Assembly: GCA_044350425.1 (NCBI GenBank)
Contig: JBILHS010000015.1
Span: 4,004-68,003 of the forward strand
DNA length: 64,000 nt
Reading direction: 5' to 3'
From: M3007 sp044350425
GTDB lineage: Bacteria; Bacteroidota; Bacteroidia; Chitinophagales; Saprospiraceae
Within the stretch, counting starts at the first letter, position 1; every line of letters begins with the position of its first letter. The notes under the pieces were generated by a model. That model had not been told where the DNA came from, did not search any database, and saw only the letters and a program-made list of their open reading frames with translations. The translations under genes and the position numbers were made by a program. This document shows positions 1 through 8,551 of this stretch, one piece after another.

Positions 1-3000
1 AAACGTATTCAATAGACCATAAGCGATCCAGTCTTGCCGTTGTACAAACTCCAGTCCGGAAAGGGTGGCGTGCAGGGTATTTCCGGATAAATCCAGCGAC
101 AAAACGCTGTCTCGAAGCCCTGCAACCGGATCCAATCCTTTGAAAGTAAACGACGTACCGCAATCCAGACTCAATTGAACACTATCCACCTGCTCCGTCC
201 CCAAATTTTGGACAGATACCGCCAGGCTGGCCACCGACCCGAAACGCGGACCGCGAAGGTCCATCAATTCCAGGGCCACATCCTGTACCTGGACGGCCGA
301 CCAGAGCCGGATGTCCTGACCGATCAGGTTGGCTTGCGTTGTGTTCAGGGTGAAATCTGCCGGATCCACGGTGATATGCGGGGAAAAATCTGCCACCCGG
401 CATTGATAAGCGCCTGCCTGGGGTACAAAAAACTGGTAGAAACCGGCACTGTCCGGGAAGCTTACGTAATTGCCCGGACTGAGGCTGACGGTTTGTCGCC
501 AGACCGGTTCCGGAAAATCATGTTGCAGGTTGTTGTTGCGGTCGTAGTACACCTTGCCTGAAACCGAGTAAAAATCCCCCTCCTGCAGCCAGATAAATCC
601 CGCGCGACCCAGGCCGGCTTTGATCATTTGTCCGCCGAGGCAAAATTTTGCGCCAACGGTGCCTGTGGCTAAAATGCGATTTTCAGGGCTCACAAAGTCT
701 CCGTTTCGCTCTGTCTGCGCCGTTACATTCCCGTTGCCATCTATTTTTACCAGCCAGACCCGGCGTTGTCCATTGTTTTTGACCAGGGCGCCCCCCAGGA
801 TCAATTGTCCGGCCACCGGGTTCCAGCTCATGCTGTTCAACTCCGGAATATCCACGCTTGAGGTGATGGTTTTTTCCCACAGCAGAGCGCCCGTGGTTGC
901 GTTGAATTTTTTGACAAAAAGTTGGTAGGACTTGATGCCATAGGTGTACAGGAAATTATCGGTGGTCGAAATAACCCGGTCTATGGTGCCGGTATTCCCG
1001 GTTTTGGACCAGACCGCCACATCGCTGCCTGGGAGCCATCGGAAGATCCCCCAGCCCAGGTTGGTGTTTTGTGTGCCGGCGGCCACGATTTCTGTACTGC
1101 CGGTAAGGGCGGTGGCGGCGTTCATAAATACAGGCACGGGCGGGATATTGTAGGCCTGATTTCCGGTAGGTGTACAAATCTGATACTGATTCAAAGATTG
1201 CAGATAAATGAGCTTCCGGCCCTGTTCCACAAACAAATGATGCGGAGCCAAAAAGGCCCCAGCGTCAAATACCCCCGAACGGAGCACCACCGGCGGGATT
1301 TGCTGCGTCCCCACAAAACGGGCGAGTTTTACATTGTCGTACTCATGGTAAACCAGCATCATGGTATCCGTCTGAGCAGAGACAAACAATGGATTGGTGG
1401 TCTGCCCCTGTCCCGCAAAACGCAGGCTTTGAATCATTTGCCCGTTCGTTCCATTGATTCGGTAAAGGTGCAGGCTATCAAACCTATATTCATACGGCGT
1501 AAAATAATGCGAATATCTATGCAAGGCTGGCACGATGAGCGTATTCCCTTTTCCGGCATACATTCCGTGTACTTCCAGCAGCAAATCCTGGGAAAAACTG
1601 GTTTCCCATTGGGGCTGGCCGTTGTTGTCAAATCTTGCCACCTGAACCCGATTGTCCACTTGTTTCAAAGCGGAATATCCATTGGCATCCATGATGAATT
1701 GCATGGTTGCAGATGGAAACTGGTAATTGCCTGCCAGATCAATGGTGTTGAGGCGGTTTCCGGTGGATGGATCCAGCTCGGTCAGGATTGGCTTGGAGGT
1801 ATTTTCATCTTGTTGCAATTCACCCGCTACCCAAAGTTTTCCGTTTTCCGGAATCCAAACGATTCGGCCAGTACTCAGGGCATCGTATCCGCCGGGGGTG
1901 TCGTCCACTACTTTATCCCAGATTTTGGTGCCGTCCGCCCTTTGGATCTTGACCAGCCCCCAGGCGCCGGGATCGTAATTGGCCGTGTTGGCGTAGCCAG
2001 TCAGGTATAAAAACCCGTCCGCATCCGCATCCAGACTCAGCGAACCGGCGGCTCCGTAAAGTGGTAGGCCATTGGCGGGATTGGTGATCTGGTAAAACTG
2101 CTGATACACAAACTGGCCGTCAGACACCCGACTGGCCACCAAAGAAAAACTGTAAGATCCGCCGCCTACATAAGCATGTTGCCAACAACTGTACAGCGTA
2201 TCGCCTACCACGACCCAATCGCGAAGTCCTTCATTCGTGTAGTTTTGATGAATCTCATTTGCCTGACCGGTTTGCGTATTCAGGTGGGCATAAATGCCGT
2301 AATCCGCAGTGTTTTTACCTAGTATCGTCATGGTATTGCCGCCCGGCGGCAGGTAGGCCTGGCTCCAGTTTTCCGTCCAGCTATTTAAAGGCAATTCCGC
2401 GCTGCTTCGCCACAGGTATTGACTGGGCGAGGTGCCTTTCAGTTTGAAAATGGAGTCCGACTTAGAATAATACAAATCCCCCTGCAAGTCTGCGGCAAGC
2501 ATTGCCGGAAGACCGGACAGCCCGATTTCCTTGATTTTTTGTCCATCGCTGATGGCGTAAAAGCGAATCCAGGTGTTGTTGTCGTATTCCAATACCACCA
2601 GCTCATCGGGACTGCGCTCCACGATCCTCCAGATAGAAACACCCGACAAATAAGGTTTTTTCCATTGAATGGCTCCGGTGGTGGCGCTGATTTTCAGGAG
2701 AAAATACAGCCCATCTTCAATGGTGCTCAAGTAGATCGCGTCGTTGGAACCTAGGGTCAGATTGGAATAAGCCACCGAAGCTGCGGTCTGAGGCCAATCA
2801 AAAGTATTCCATAAGGTTTGGCCGTCGGCGTTGATCAAAGCCAGGTACTCTGTGCTGAATTGGCTTTTGCTGGGTGCTGTGGCATGGATGAGCAAGGTTT
2901 TATCCGATTTGACAAACCCCTTTATCTGCCCGTTTCGCTTCGGATACCGTTCGGAAAAATAGGATTCCTCAAACACCTGTGCCTGGAGCGGAGAGATCAG

Positions 3001-3075
3001 TGGCAGATGCAACAAGCAGAGGAAAAGACAAAAAGCCCTTAAAATGGGAAACAGGGTAAATTTTTGCGTTTGCAT
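1..3075 (-). CDS. Large secreted beta-propeller-like protein, C terminus cut by window edge
   Basis: An open frame of 1,025 codons without a stop runs off the left edge of the window, so the C terminus is missing. It opens with a signal peptide (MQTQKFTLFPILRAFCLF..., cleavage probably after ...PLQAQ near residue 33). The body is made of repeated short segments in which a Trp-containing strand follows a statement such as GLVKIQRADGTKIWDKVV, the look of PQQ/WD-like beta-propeller blades. Near the edge, a segment with CGTSFTF and GLDPVAGL resembles Ig-like modules of secreted Bacteroidota proteins. A T9SS tail would be expected beyond the edge but cannot be seen. It is divergent from the collagen-like gene at 3270. 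Specific ligand or enzyme activity: none recognised. Confidence 0.75.
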   Translation of the reverse strand, partial: MQTQKFTLFPILRAFCLFLCLLHLPLISPLQAQVFEESYFSERYPKRNGQIKGFVKSDKTLLIHATAPSKSQFSTEYLALINADGQTLWNTFDWPQTAASVAYSNLTLGSNDAIYLSTIEDGLYFLLKISATTGAIQWKKPYLSGVSIWRIVERSPDELVVLEYDNNTWIRFYAISDGQKIKEIGLSGLPAMLAADLQGDLYYSKSDSIFKLKGTSPSQYLWRSSAELPLNSWTENWSQAYLPPGGNTMTILGKNTADYGIYAHLNTQTGQANEIHQNYTNEGLRDWVVVGDTLYSCWQHAYVGGGSYSFSLVASRVSDGQFVYQQFYQITNPANGLPLYGAAGSLSLDADADGFLYLTGYANTANYDPGAWGLVKIQRADGTKIWDKVVDDTPGGYDALSTGRIVWIPENGKLWVAGELQQDENTSKPILTELDPSTGNRLNTIDLAGNYQFPSATMQFIMDANGYSALKQVDNRVQVARFDNNGQPQWETSFSQDLLLEVHGMYAGKGNTLIVPALHRYSHYFTPYEYRFDSLHLYRINGTNGQMIQSLRFAGQGQTTNPLFVSAQTDTMMLVYHEYDNVKLARFVGTQQIPPVVLRSGVFDAGAFLAPHHLFVEQGRKLIYLQSLNQYQICTPTGNQAYNIPPVPVFMNAATALTGSTEIVAAGTQNTNLGWGIFRWLPGSDVAVWSKTGNTGTIDRVISTTDNFLYTYGIKSYQLFVKKFNATTGALLWEKTITSSVDIPELNSMSWNPVAGQLILGGALVKNNGQRRVWLVKIDGNGNVTAQTERNGDFVSPENRILATGTVGAKFCLGGQMIKAGLGRAGFIWLQEGDFYSVSGKVYYDRNNNLQHDFPEPVWRQTVSLSPGNYVSFPDSAGFYQFFVPQAGAYQCRVADFSPHITVDPADFTLNTTQANLIGQDIRLWSAVQVQDVALELMDLRGPRFGSVASLAVSVQNLGTEQVDSVQLSLDCGTSFTFKGLDPVAGLRDSVLSLDLSGNTLHATLSGLEFVQRQDWIAYGLLNTF

Positions 3076-3269
3076 GGGTTTGTTTTTGTGTATTCTGAAT
3101 GCAGCAGGAAACATGCCAAAGTCTGGGTTAGGGGAGGGATTCCTTGAACGCTAACTACAGTCATAGCCAAATATGACTCCTGTCATCCTTAAATGCATGA
3201 TTGTGCTATCAACTTTGAATGGAAGTGAAATAGTATAGCTTCTGACACAATCTTAACCAATTCAAAAGC

Positions 3270-5033
3270 ATGATTATGCAAACATTCCGTCAAAAGTTAA
3301 GCGTGCTATTTTTAATAGCATTTATGGGTGTTTTCTCCACGGCATTTGCTCAAACGCCTCAGAAAATGAGTTACCAGGCTGTTATCCGCAACGCGACCAA
3401 TAACTTGGTCGCAAATACGCAGATTGGGATGCGGGTGAGTATCCTGCAGGGTTCTGCCAATGGAACCGTGGTTTATAAAGAGATTTACAATCCAAATCCC
3501 CAGACCAATATCAATGGTCTGGTGACGGTCGAAATTGGCGGGGGACTGCCGATCTCGGGTGTATTTGCGGATATCAACTGGGCCAACGGGCCGTATTTCG
3601 CCAAAATAGAAACCGATCCCAGCGGAGGCACTAACTATTCCATTGTGGGCACCAGCGAATTGCTCAGTGTGCCCTTTGCCTTATTTGCGGCCAGTGGCAA
3701 TGAAGGACCACAAGGACCTTCGGGATCTGATGGAGCGCCCGGAGCCACCTGGCATACAGGTATTACCGCTCCATCAGGCACTATAGGTGTTGTGAACGAT
3801 TTGTTTCTAAACAATGACAATGGTAATTTCTATAAAAAAACTGAACCAACGGTCTGGGCGCTTCAAGGTAATTTAAATGGCCCGCAAGGACTTTCGGGTT
3901 CCTTGGGGCCCATGGGGGCTACCTGGCACACAGGTATTGCTGCTCCTTCAGGTGGAATAGGGGTCGTAAATGACCTGTTTCTGAACCATGATAACGGCAA
4001 TTTTTATAAAAAAACCGAGCCTACGGTCTGGGCGCTGCAAGGCAATCTTACCGGTCCGCAGGGGCCTGCCGGAGCCGCCAATATCAGCGGAGCTTCCAAT
4101 TATGTGATCAAATTTACGGGTCCCAATTCCGGCGGTATCTCTAAGATGTACGACGATGGCACTGGCGTGGGAATTGGAACTACTACCCCAACCGACTTGC
4201 TGGACGTTCGCGGGAATGTGAGAGGTTATTCCTTTCGGGGGGATGTCCTGAACGACAAAGGAACCATTCAGCCCTTGCGCTTATACGGGAATGGGCCTGT
4301 CCTGTTCGGCGCCGATAACAATGACGATGACGTGATGGCAGGCAACATTTTCGTATGGTACAACAACGGTGAGTTATATCCTCATATTCAAATGGTCATG
4401 TCGGAATCCGGGTATCTGGGCATCGGGACTCCTACGCCATCCGCTCAGTTGCACACGACCGGAACAGTGCGTTTTGAAGGGCTTGGCGGAAGTGGCACCC
4501 GACCGGTCGTAGTGGATGCCAATGGCGTGCTTTCTGCTTCGACCGCTGCCGATGCACACTACATCGGAGAAAGTTACGGGGGCGGATACGTCTTTTTCGT
4601 CTACGATGAAGGCAGGCACGGCTTGATCTGTGCTAAAACAGATCAAAGCGCTTCTATGCACTGGTCGGCCGGGACCAATACCTACACCATGGCACGTGCT
4701 GACGGGGTGGGCGGAGGAAAATCGAATACGGCGATCATCATTGCAAACCAGGGCAATGGGGATGGGAGCATGTATGCGGCCCGCTTGTGCAATGAATATT
4801 CGGTCACCGAAAACGGGGTGAAATATGGCGACTGGTACCTGCCATCCCGGGAAGAATTAGCCTTGTTGTCTCAGCAGCGGAATGTGATCGGAGGCTTTGC
4901 GGAAGACTTTTACTGGAGTTCCACAGAAGAAAATCAGGATGAGGCCAAGCACCTGCGTTTTAGTACCGTTCAATTGCCAATACTACTTTTCAAAGGTGCT
5001 TACATGCACGTTCGGGCTATCCGGGCGTTTTAA
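3270..5033 (+). CDS. Secreted collagen-like/tail-fibre-like protein with C-terminal Lcl/DUF1566-like domain
   Basis: This 587-residue protein has a signal peptide (QKLSVLFLIAFMGVFSTAFAQ, cleaved after FAQ). An N-terminal domain (about residues 28-140) is followed by Gly-Pro-Gln collagen-like stretches (GPQGPSGSDGAPG) that separate two nearly identical 59-residue units starting with GATWHTGI. Next come two tail-fibre-like motifs (GIGTTTPTDLLDVRGN and LGIGTPTPSAQL), as in Bacteroidota adhesins. The last ~160 residues contain GDWYLPSREELALL and FYWSST, characteristic of the Lcl_C/DUF1566 fold. The start could be ATG 3270 or ATG 3276; both give the same signal peptide. It is probably a surface-exposed structural or adhesive protein, and is followed after 18 bases by a small T9SS protein that is likely co-transcribed. 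Confidence 0.75.
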   Translation: MIMQTFRQKLSVLFLIAFMGVFSTAFAQTPQKMSYQAVIRNATNNLVANTQIGMRVSILQGSANGTVVYKEIYNPNPQTNINGLVTVEIGGGLPISGVFADINWANGPYFAKIETDPSGGTNYSIVGTSELLSVPFALFAASGNEGPQGPSGSDGAPGATWHTGITAPSGTIGVVNDLFLNNDNGNFYKKTEPTVWALQGNLNGPQGLSGSLGPMGATWHTGIAAPSGGIGVVNDLFLNHDNGNFYKKTEPTVWALQGNLTGPQGPAGAANISGASNYVIKFTGPNSGGISKMYDDGTGVGIGTTTPTDLLDVRGNVRGYSFRGDVLNDKGTIQPLRLYGNGPVLFGADNNDDDVMAGNIFVWYNNGELYPHIQMVMSESGYLGIGTPTPSAQLHTTGTVRFEGLGGSGTRPVVVDANGVLSASTAADAHYIGESYGGGYVFFVYDEGRHGLICAKTDQSASMHWSAGTNTYTMARADGVGGGKSNTAIIIANQGNGDGSMYAARLCNEYSVTENGVKYGDWYLPSREELALLSQQRNVIGGFAEDFYWSSTEENQDEAKHLRFSTVQLPILLFKGAYMHVRAIRAF

Positions 5034-5051
5034 CTCCTACAATTCAAGACT

Positions 5052-5543
5052 ATGAAAAAGATCATTCATATACTCATTTGGACCTGCCTGACAGGTATTG
5101 GAGCTTCGGAGCTTATTGCCCAGAACGGTCCAGTGGTCACGGGTGGGGATTTATCAGGGCCTAATGGCCACCTGAGTTTTTCCCTTGGCCAGGTGTTTTA
5201 TAGTTCAGTTTCCGGGACTGAGGGTAACATTAATGAGGGTTTACAACAGCCCTATGAAGTGTTTATCGTAGACGGTGTGGAGGAAGTTGGCATTCAGTTA
5301 TCTGCCACCGTATTTCCAAATCCTACCGCAAATACCGTGCTGCTTACCATAGAGCACATCGAGCTGCAGGATTTGAAATTTGACTTGTATGGCCTGTTGG
5401 GGGAACTGATCGCTTCGGACAAAATAATACAAAGGGAAACAGCTATTCCAATGGCCAATCTCCCTGGTGGAACGTATTTTCTTAGGGTGTATCAGAACAA
5501 CAAGGCGATGAAAGTCTTTAAAATTATCAAATCGGGTCAATAA
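5052..5543 (+). CDS. Small T9SS type A sorting domain protein
   Basis: This 163-residue secreted protein begins with a signal peptide ending GASELIAQ. A central stretch of about 45 residues (GGDLSGPNGHLSFSLGQ, then GNINEGLQQPYEV) is of a type common in short Bacteroidota T9SS proteins. The C-terminal ~80 residues form a type A sorting domain: VFPNPTANTVLLTIE, then LYGLLGELI, then LPGGTYFLRVYQNN. Such tails direct export through the type IX secretion system and attachment or release at the cell surface. It lies 18 bases after the collagen-like gene and probably shares its transcript; the terminator at 5789 is the first obvious one downstream. No catalytic domain is visible. Confidence 0.8.
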   Translation: MKKIIHILIWTCLTGIGASELIAQNGPVVTGGDLSGPNGHLSFSLGQVFYSSVSGTEGNINEGLQQPYEVFIVDGVEEVGIQLSATVFPNPTANTVLLTIEHIELQDLKFDLYGLLGELIASDKIIQRETAIPMANLPGGTYFLRVYQNNKAMKVFKIIKSGQ

Positions 5544-5626
5544 TCACGCATTATCCATATTGCAATGACCTGTGCGTGATGTGTTGGTGCAATGGGTTTT
5601 ACAGGTAATCAGCTTGTTCCTGACTA

Positions 5627-5788
5627 AGAGCTTGTTCGGGATTTTGGATTCGGGCTTCAACCGGCAAATTTTATTTCACTTTTCGTTAAAATATTCGCCT
5701 TAGGCGCCCGGCTAGGGCTGCAAATTTTGCCTCAATTGAAATAAAATTTGCTCGCTTTCGCCTCGAACCAAAAACCCGAACAAGCTCT
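5627..5788. repeat. Imperfect ~160-bp inverted repeat (MITE/REP-like)
   Basis: The two ends read AGAGCTTGTTCGGG and its reverse complement, and the complementarity continues inward (AAATTTTATTTCA against TGAAATAAAATTT) to a small central palindrome CGCCTTAGGCG. It lies between the T9SS gene and moaA, with no coding potential seen. The rest of this 354-base gap holds an 8-bp-arm hairpin just after the T9SS stop (5543-5580) and a terminator (5789-5821). Mobility is inferred only from the structure. Confidence 0.65.
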
Positions 5789-5821
5789 AAAGGTCGCCAA
5801 TCTGGGCGGCCTTTAGTTTTT
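5789..5821 (+). terminator. Rho-independent terminator before moaA
   Basis: A 10-bp stem (AAAGGTCGCC with GGCGGCCTTT, one G-T pair) with a 5-base loop is followed by AGTTTTT. It would end transcripts from the upstream T9SS gene pair and isolate the molybdenum cofactor genes. Confidence 0.7.
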
Positions 5822-5897
5822 ACGAAACAAAGCCAATTAAATCTTCCCACCCCAATCCCCCGAAAGTTATGAACTTTGCTGCCCTAACCACCCACCC

Positions 5898-6878
5898 ATG
5901 CTCACCGATCGCTTCGAACGTGTACACGATTACCTGCGGATATCCCTGACGGATTCCTGCAACCTGCGTTGCGTGTATTGTATGCCGGATGAGAAGATCA
6001 CGTGTATGCCCCACAAGCAACTCATGTCGGTGGACGAGATCGACCAGCTGGCCCGGATCTTTGTCAACAATGGCGTACGCAAGATCCGCCTCACCGGCGG
6101 CGAACCCCTGGCTCGAAAAGGAGCCGATGAGATCATCGAACGACTTTCGAAATACCCGGTCGAGCTCACGCTGACCACCAACGGGGTACTCGCAGATCAA
6201 TACCTGGAAATATTCCTCAAAGCAGGCATCCGATCGCTCAATGTGAGCCTGGACACCCTGAATCCGGAGTCGTTTTTCGCCCTGACCAAACGAGACCACT
6301 GGCATAAGATCTGGCGGAATATCCATTTGCTGCTGGAGGCCGGTTTGCATGTAAAAACGAATACCGTGGTGATGAAAGGGGTAAACGAGCATGAAATTGT
6401 CGGTTTTGTAGCCCTGACCAAAGACCTGCCGATCCATGTGCGGTTCATAGAATTTATGCCGTTTCAGGGCAATCAGTGGGAGCATGATCAGGTATTTCCT
6501 GCCAACCGGATGCTTGAATTGATCGGAGAACAGTTTTCGTACATCAAGCTGCTAGATGCCAAACACGATACCGCCAAAAAATTCAAAGTGCTGAACCATG
6601 AAGGCACTTTTGCCATCATCAGCACCATGAGCCAGCATTTTTGTGCCGGCTGCAACCGGATGCGCCTGACCGCCGACGGCAAAATGAAAAACTGTCTGTT
6701 CTCAAAATCGGAAGTGGATCTGCTGGGGGCCTTGCGCGGCGGACAGGAGATCGAACCCCTGATCCAACTGTGCCTGGATCAGAAGGAGAAGGCTTTGGGT
6801 GGGCAGTTGTTGCAGGATTATGAAAAAATTGATGCGAGTTTGCTGCAGAATCGGAGTATGATTGCTATTGGGGGGTAG
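5898..6878 (+). CDS. moaA: GTP 3',8-cyclase MoaA
   Basis: Radical SAM enzyme catalysing the first step of molybdenum cofactor synthesis, GTP to 3',8-cyclo-7,8-dihydro-GTP. At 326 residues it has the normal family length. The radical SAM cluster motif CNLRCVYC is at residues 21-28. The SAM-binding glycine motif LTGGEPL is present. The C-terminal second [4Fe-4S] site is seen as FCAGCNRMRLTADGKMKNC around residues 247-265. The chain ends in Gly-Gly, as functional MoaA does. A near-consensus -7 element (GAACTTTG, 5871-5878) lies 20 bases before the ATG. It heads the moa/moe cluster but is separated from moeA by a 470-base repeat-rich gap, so it may be transcribed separately. Confidence 0.95.
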   Translation: MLTDRFERVHDYLRISLTDSCNLRCVYCMPDEKITCMPHKQLMSVDEIDQLARIFVNNGVRKIRLTGGEPLARKGADEIIERLSKYPVELTLTTNGVLADQYLEIFLKAGIRSLNVSLDTLNPESFFALTKRDHWHKIWRNIHLLLEAGLHVKTNTVVMKGVNEHEIVGFVALTKDLPIHVRFIEFMPFQGNQWEHDQVFPANRMLELIGEQFSYIKLLDAKHDTAKKFKVLNHEGTFAIISTMSQHFCAGCNRMRLTADGKMKNCLFSKSEVDLLGALRGGQEIEPLIQLCLDQKEKALGGQLLQDYEKIDASLLQNRSMIAIGG

Positions 6879-6880
6879 GC

Positions 6881-7094
6881 AGGGCAGACGCATGAATATT
6901 TGAGTTAAAAAGCCGCAGAGCGGCGCAACGTCTGTAGAAAAATGGCAAAAATTGAATTGGAGGTGCAGCGCACCGGAACCCTGGACGATTGCTTCGGTGC
7001 GCTGCACCTCCGATAATTCTGCTTTTATCATGTACTACAGACGTTTCGCTGCTCTGCAGCTTTAATTACACATTATATTTCATGCGTTTGCCCT
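6881..7094. repeat. Nested ~214-bp inverted repeat element
   Basis: Outer ends (AGGGCAGACGCATGAAT and, at 7081-7094, the complement of AGGGCAAACGCATG) enclose a second pair (GCAACGTCTGTAG against CTACAGACGTTTC). These enclose a perfect 17-bp stem (6959-6975 with 6995-7011, GGAGGTGCAGCGCACCG). The element begins two bases after the moaA stop. No reading frame is supported inside. It resembles a non-autonomous palindromic element or a very large transcript hairpin. Confidence 0.7.
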
Positions 7095-7109
7095 GTGGGG
7101 GGTAGGTGG

Positions 7110-7348
7110 GCGGTTTACGGTGAACGGTACACGGGGTTTCAAAGCAATTATTTGTTTCCAATATCCAGTATGTATTTTTACCTGTCTACCTTAAACCGTG
7201 TCCCTTAAACCGTGTCCCGTAAACCGTGTCCCGTAAACCGTGTCCCGTAAACCGTGTCCCGTAAACCGTCTACCGTAAACCGTGTCCCGTAAACCGTGTC
7301 CCGTAAACCGTGTCCCGTAAACCGTGTCCCGTAAACCGTCTACCGTAA
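7110..7348. repeat. 14-bp tandem repeat array abutting the moeA start codon
   Basis: About twelve copies of a 14-bp unit (ACCGTAAACCGTGT with small variants, CCCGTAAACCGTGT being commonest) run from about 7186 to the moeA start; the last unit runs into the moeA ATG. On the left (7110-7136) two units occur in the opposite orientation, so the whole array can fold back. The same unit and arrangement recur at 27403-27517, before another start codon. Confidence 0.85.
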
Positions 7349-8530
7349 ATGATCCCCGTCAACGAAGCAAAAAAACGAGTGGAGGCCTGCGCAATTGTTT
7401 TGCCTGCCATACGCATCCCACTCCTGGAATCACTGGGCATGACCCTCGCTGAGCCCGTCGTTTCCACCGTAGATATGCCGCCATTTGACCAGTCGGCCAT
7501 GGATGGTTACGCATTTCCAATGGAGCCTTCATTTTCAGAAAAACCATTCCGCGTGATCGGAGAGATCGCTGCCGGCGGACAAGCCACTGTAGGTCTCGTC
7601 TCCGGGGAAGCCATGCGGATCTTCACCGGTGCACCCGTTCCGCCCGGCGCCGATACAGTGGTCATGCAGGAAAAGGTCAGACGCGAGGGAGATCAGCTCT
7701 GGATCGAAGATCTTCCGCTCAAAAAAGGCGGCAACGTGCGTCCAAAAAGCTCCCAAACTAAAAAAGGAGAAACGGCTTTACATGCCGGCACCCCGCTCAC
7801 GCCTGCCGCCATCGGACTGCTCGCCGGGCTAGGAATCACTCATGTAAATGTGTACGCCAAACCCCGGGTCGCACTGTTGATCACAGGTTCAGAACTGGCA
7901 GCACCGGGCACAGCATTGGTGGGGGGACAGGTTTTTGAGAGCAACTCCTTTGCACTGACCGCCGCTTTGCAGCAGCTGAATATCCAACCTACGCTGGTCC
8001 ACCGCAGTCCGGATGATGAAGCGCAGATCACGGCATTTCTTGGTGCCGGGATCGAACAATGCGACCTCGTGATCGCTACCGGCGGCATCTCCGTCGGCGA
8101 TTATGATCTGGTGAAAAAATCGATGGACAACTGCCAGGTTGAGACCGTTTTTTATAAAGTAAAACAGAAGCCCGGGAAGCCCCTTTTCTTTGGGAAATGC
8201 GGATCAACTTTGCTGTTCGGACTGCCCGGCAACCCCTCCGCGGTGCTGACTTGTTTTTATGAATACATTGTTCCCGCGATCGAAAAAATGAGCGGTCACC
8301 CAGGGCCCTCCAAACGCGTAATACAAAAGACCCTGACCGAAGGATTCACCAAAAAAGCCGGACTGACCTATTTCCTGAAGGGTAAAGTGGCGGGTAAAGA
8401 AGTAGCGCCCCTGCACGCGCAGGAGTCGTACCAGATGAGTTCCTTTGCCCTGGCTGATTGCCTGATCGTCCTGGAAGAAGATAAAACCGAATACCTGAAA
8501 GGCGAAATGGTAGCAGTTCACCTATTCTAA
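7349..8530 (+). CDS. moeA: Molybdopterin molybdenumtransferase MoeA
   Basis: Inserts molybdate into adenylylated molybdopterin, the last common step to Moco. The 393 residues match the family length. Visible motifs are the MoeA hallmark PPFDQSAMDGYAF (residues ~47-59), the MPT-binding/MoCF_biosynth region with ITGSEL and ATGGISVGDYD, and FGLPGNPSAVLT near residue 290. The N terminus (MIPVNEAKKRVEA) aligns with the usual MoeA start, so the ATG at 7349 is accepted although it emerges directly from a 14-bp repeat array; there is no conventional leader between array and start. A TauE-type permease follows 21 bases later. Confidence 0.94.
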   Translation: MIPVNEAKKRVEACAIVLPAIRIPLLESLGMTLAEPVVSTVDMPPFDQSAMDGYAFPMEPSFSEKPFRVIGEIAAGGQATVGLVSGEAMRIFTGAPVPPGADTVVMQEKVRREGDQLWIEDLPLKKGGNVRPKSSQTKKGETALHAGTPLTPAAIGLLAGLGITHVNVYAKPRVALLITGSELAAPGTALVGGQVFESNSFALTAALQQLNIQPTLVHRSPDDEAQITAFLGAGIEQCDLVIATGGISVGDYDLVKKSMDNCQVETVFYKVKQKPGKPLFFGKCGSTLLFGLPGNPSAVLTCFYEYIVPAIEKMSGHPGPSKRVIQKTLTEGFTKKAGLTYFLKGKVAGKEVAPLHAQESYQMSSFALADCLIVLEEDKTEYLKGEMVAVHLF

Positions 8531-8551
8531 AAGCCCTGATAAGAACAATTT

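Noticed and set aside
922..2010. 362-codon plus-strand open frame
   Set aside because: It lies antisense and codon-aligned to the large beta-propeller gene on the minus strand, whose signal peptide and repeated propeller-type segments are convincing; the plus frame has low-complexity, non-protein-like composition.
7186..7348. Possible CRISPR array
   Set aside because: The units are 14 bp in direct tandem with no spacers, so this is a tandem repeat, not a CRISPR array.
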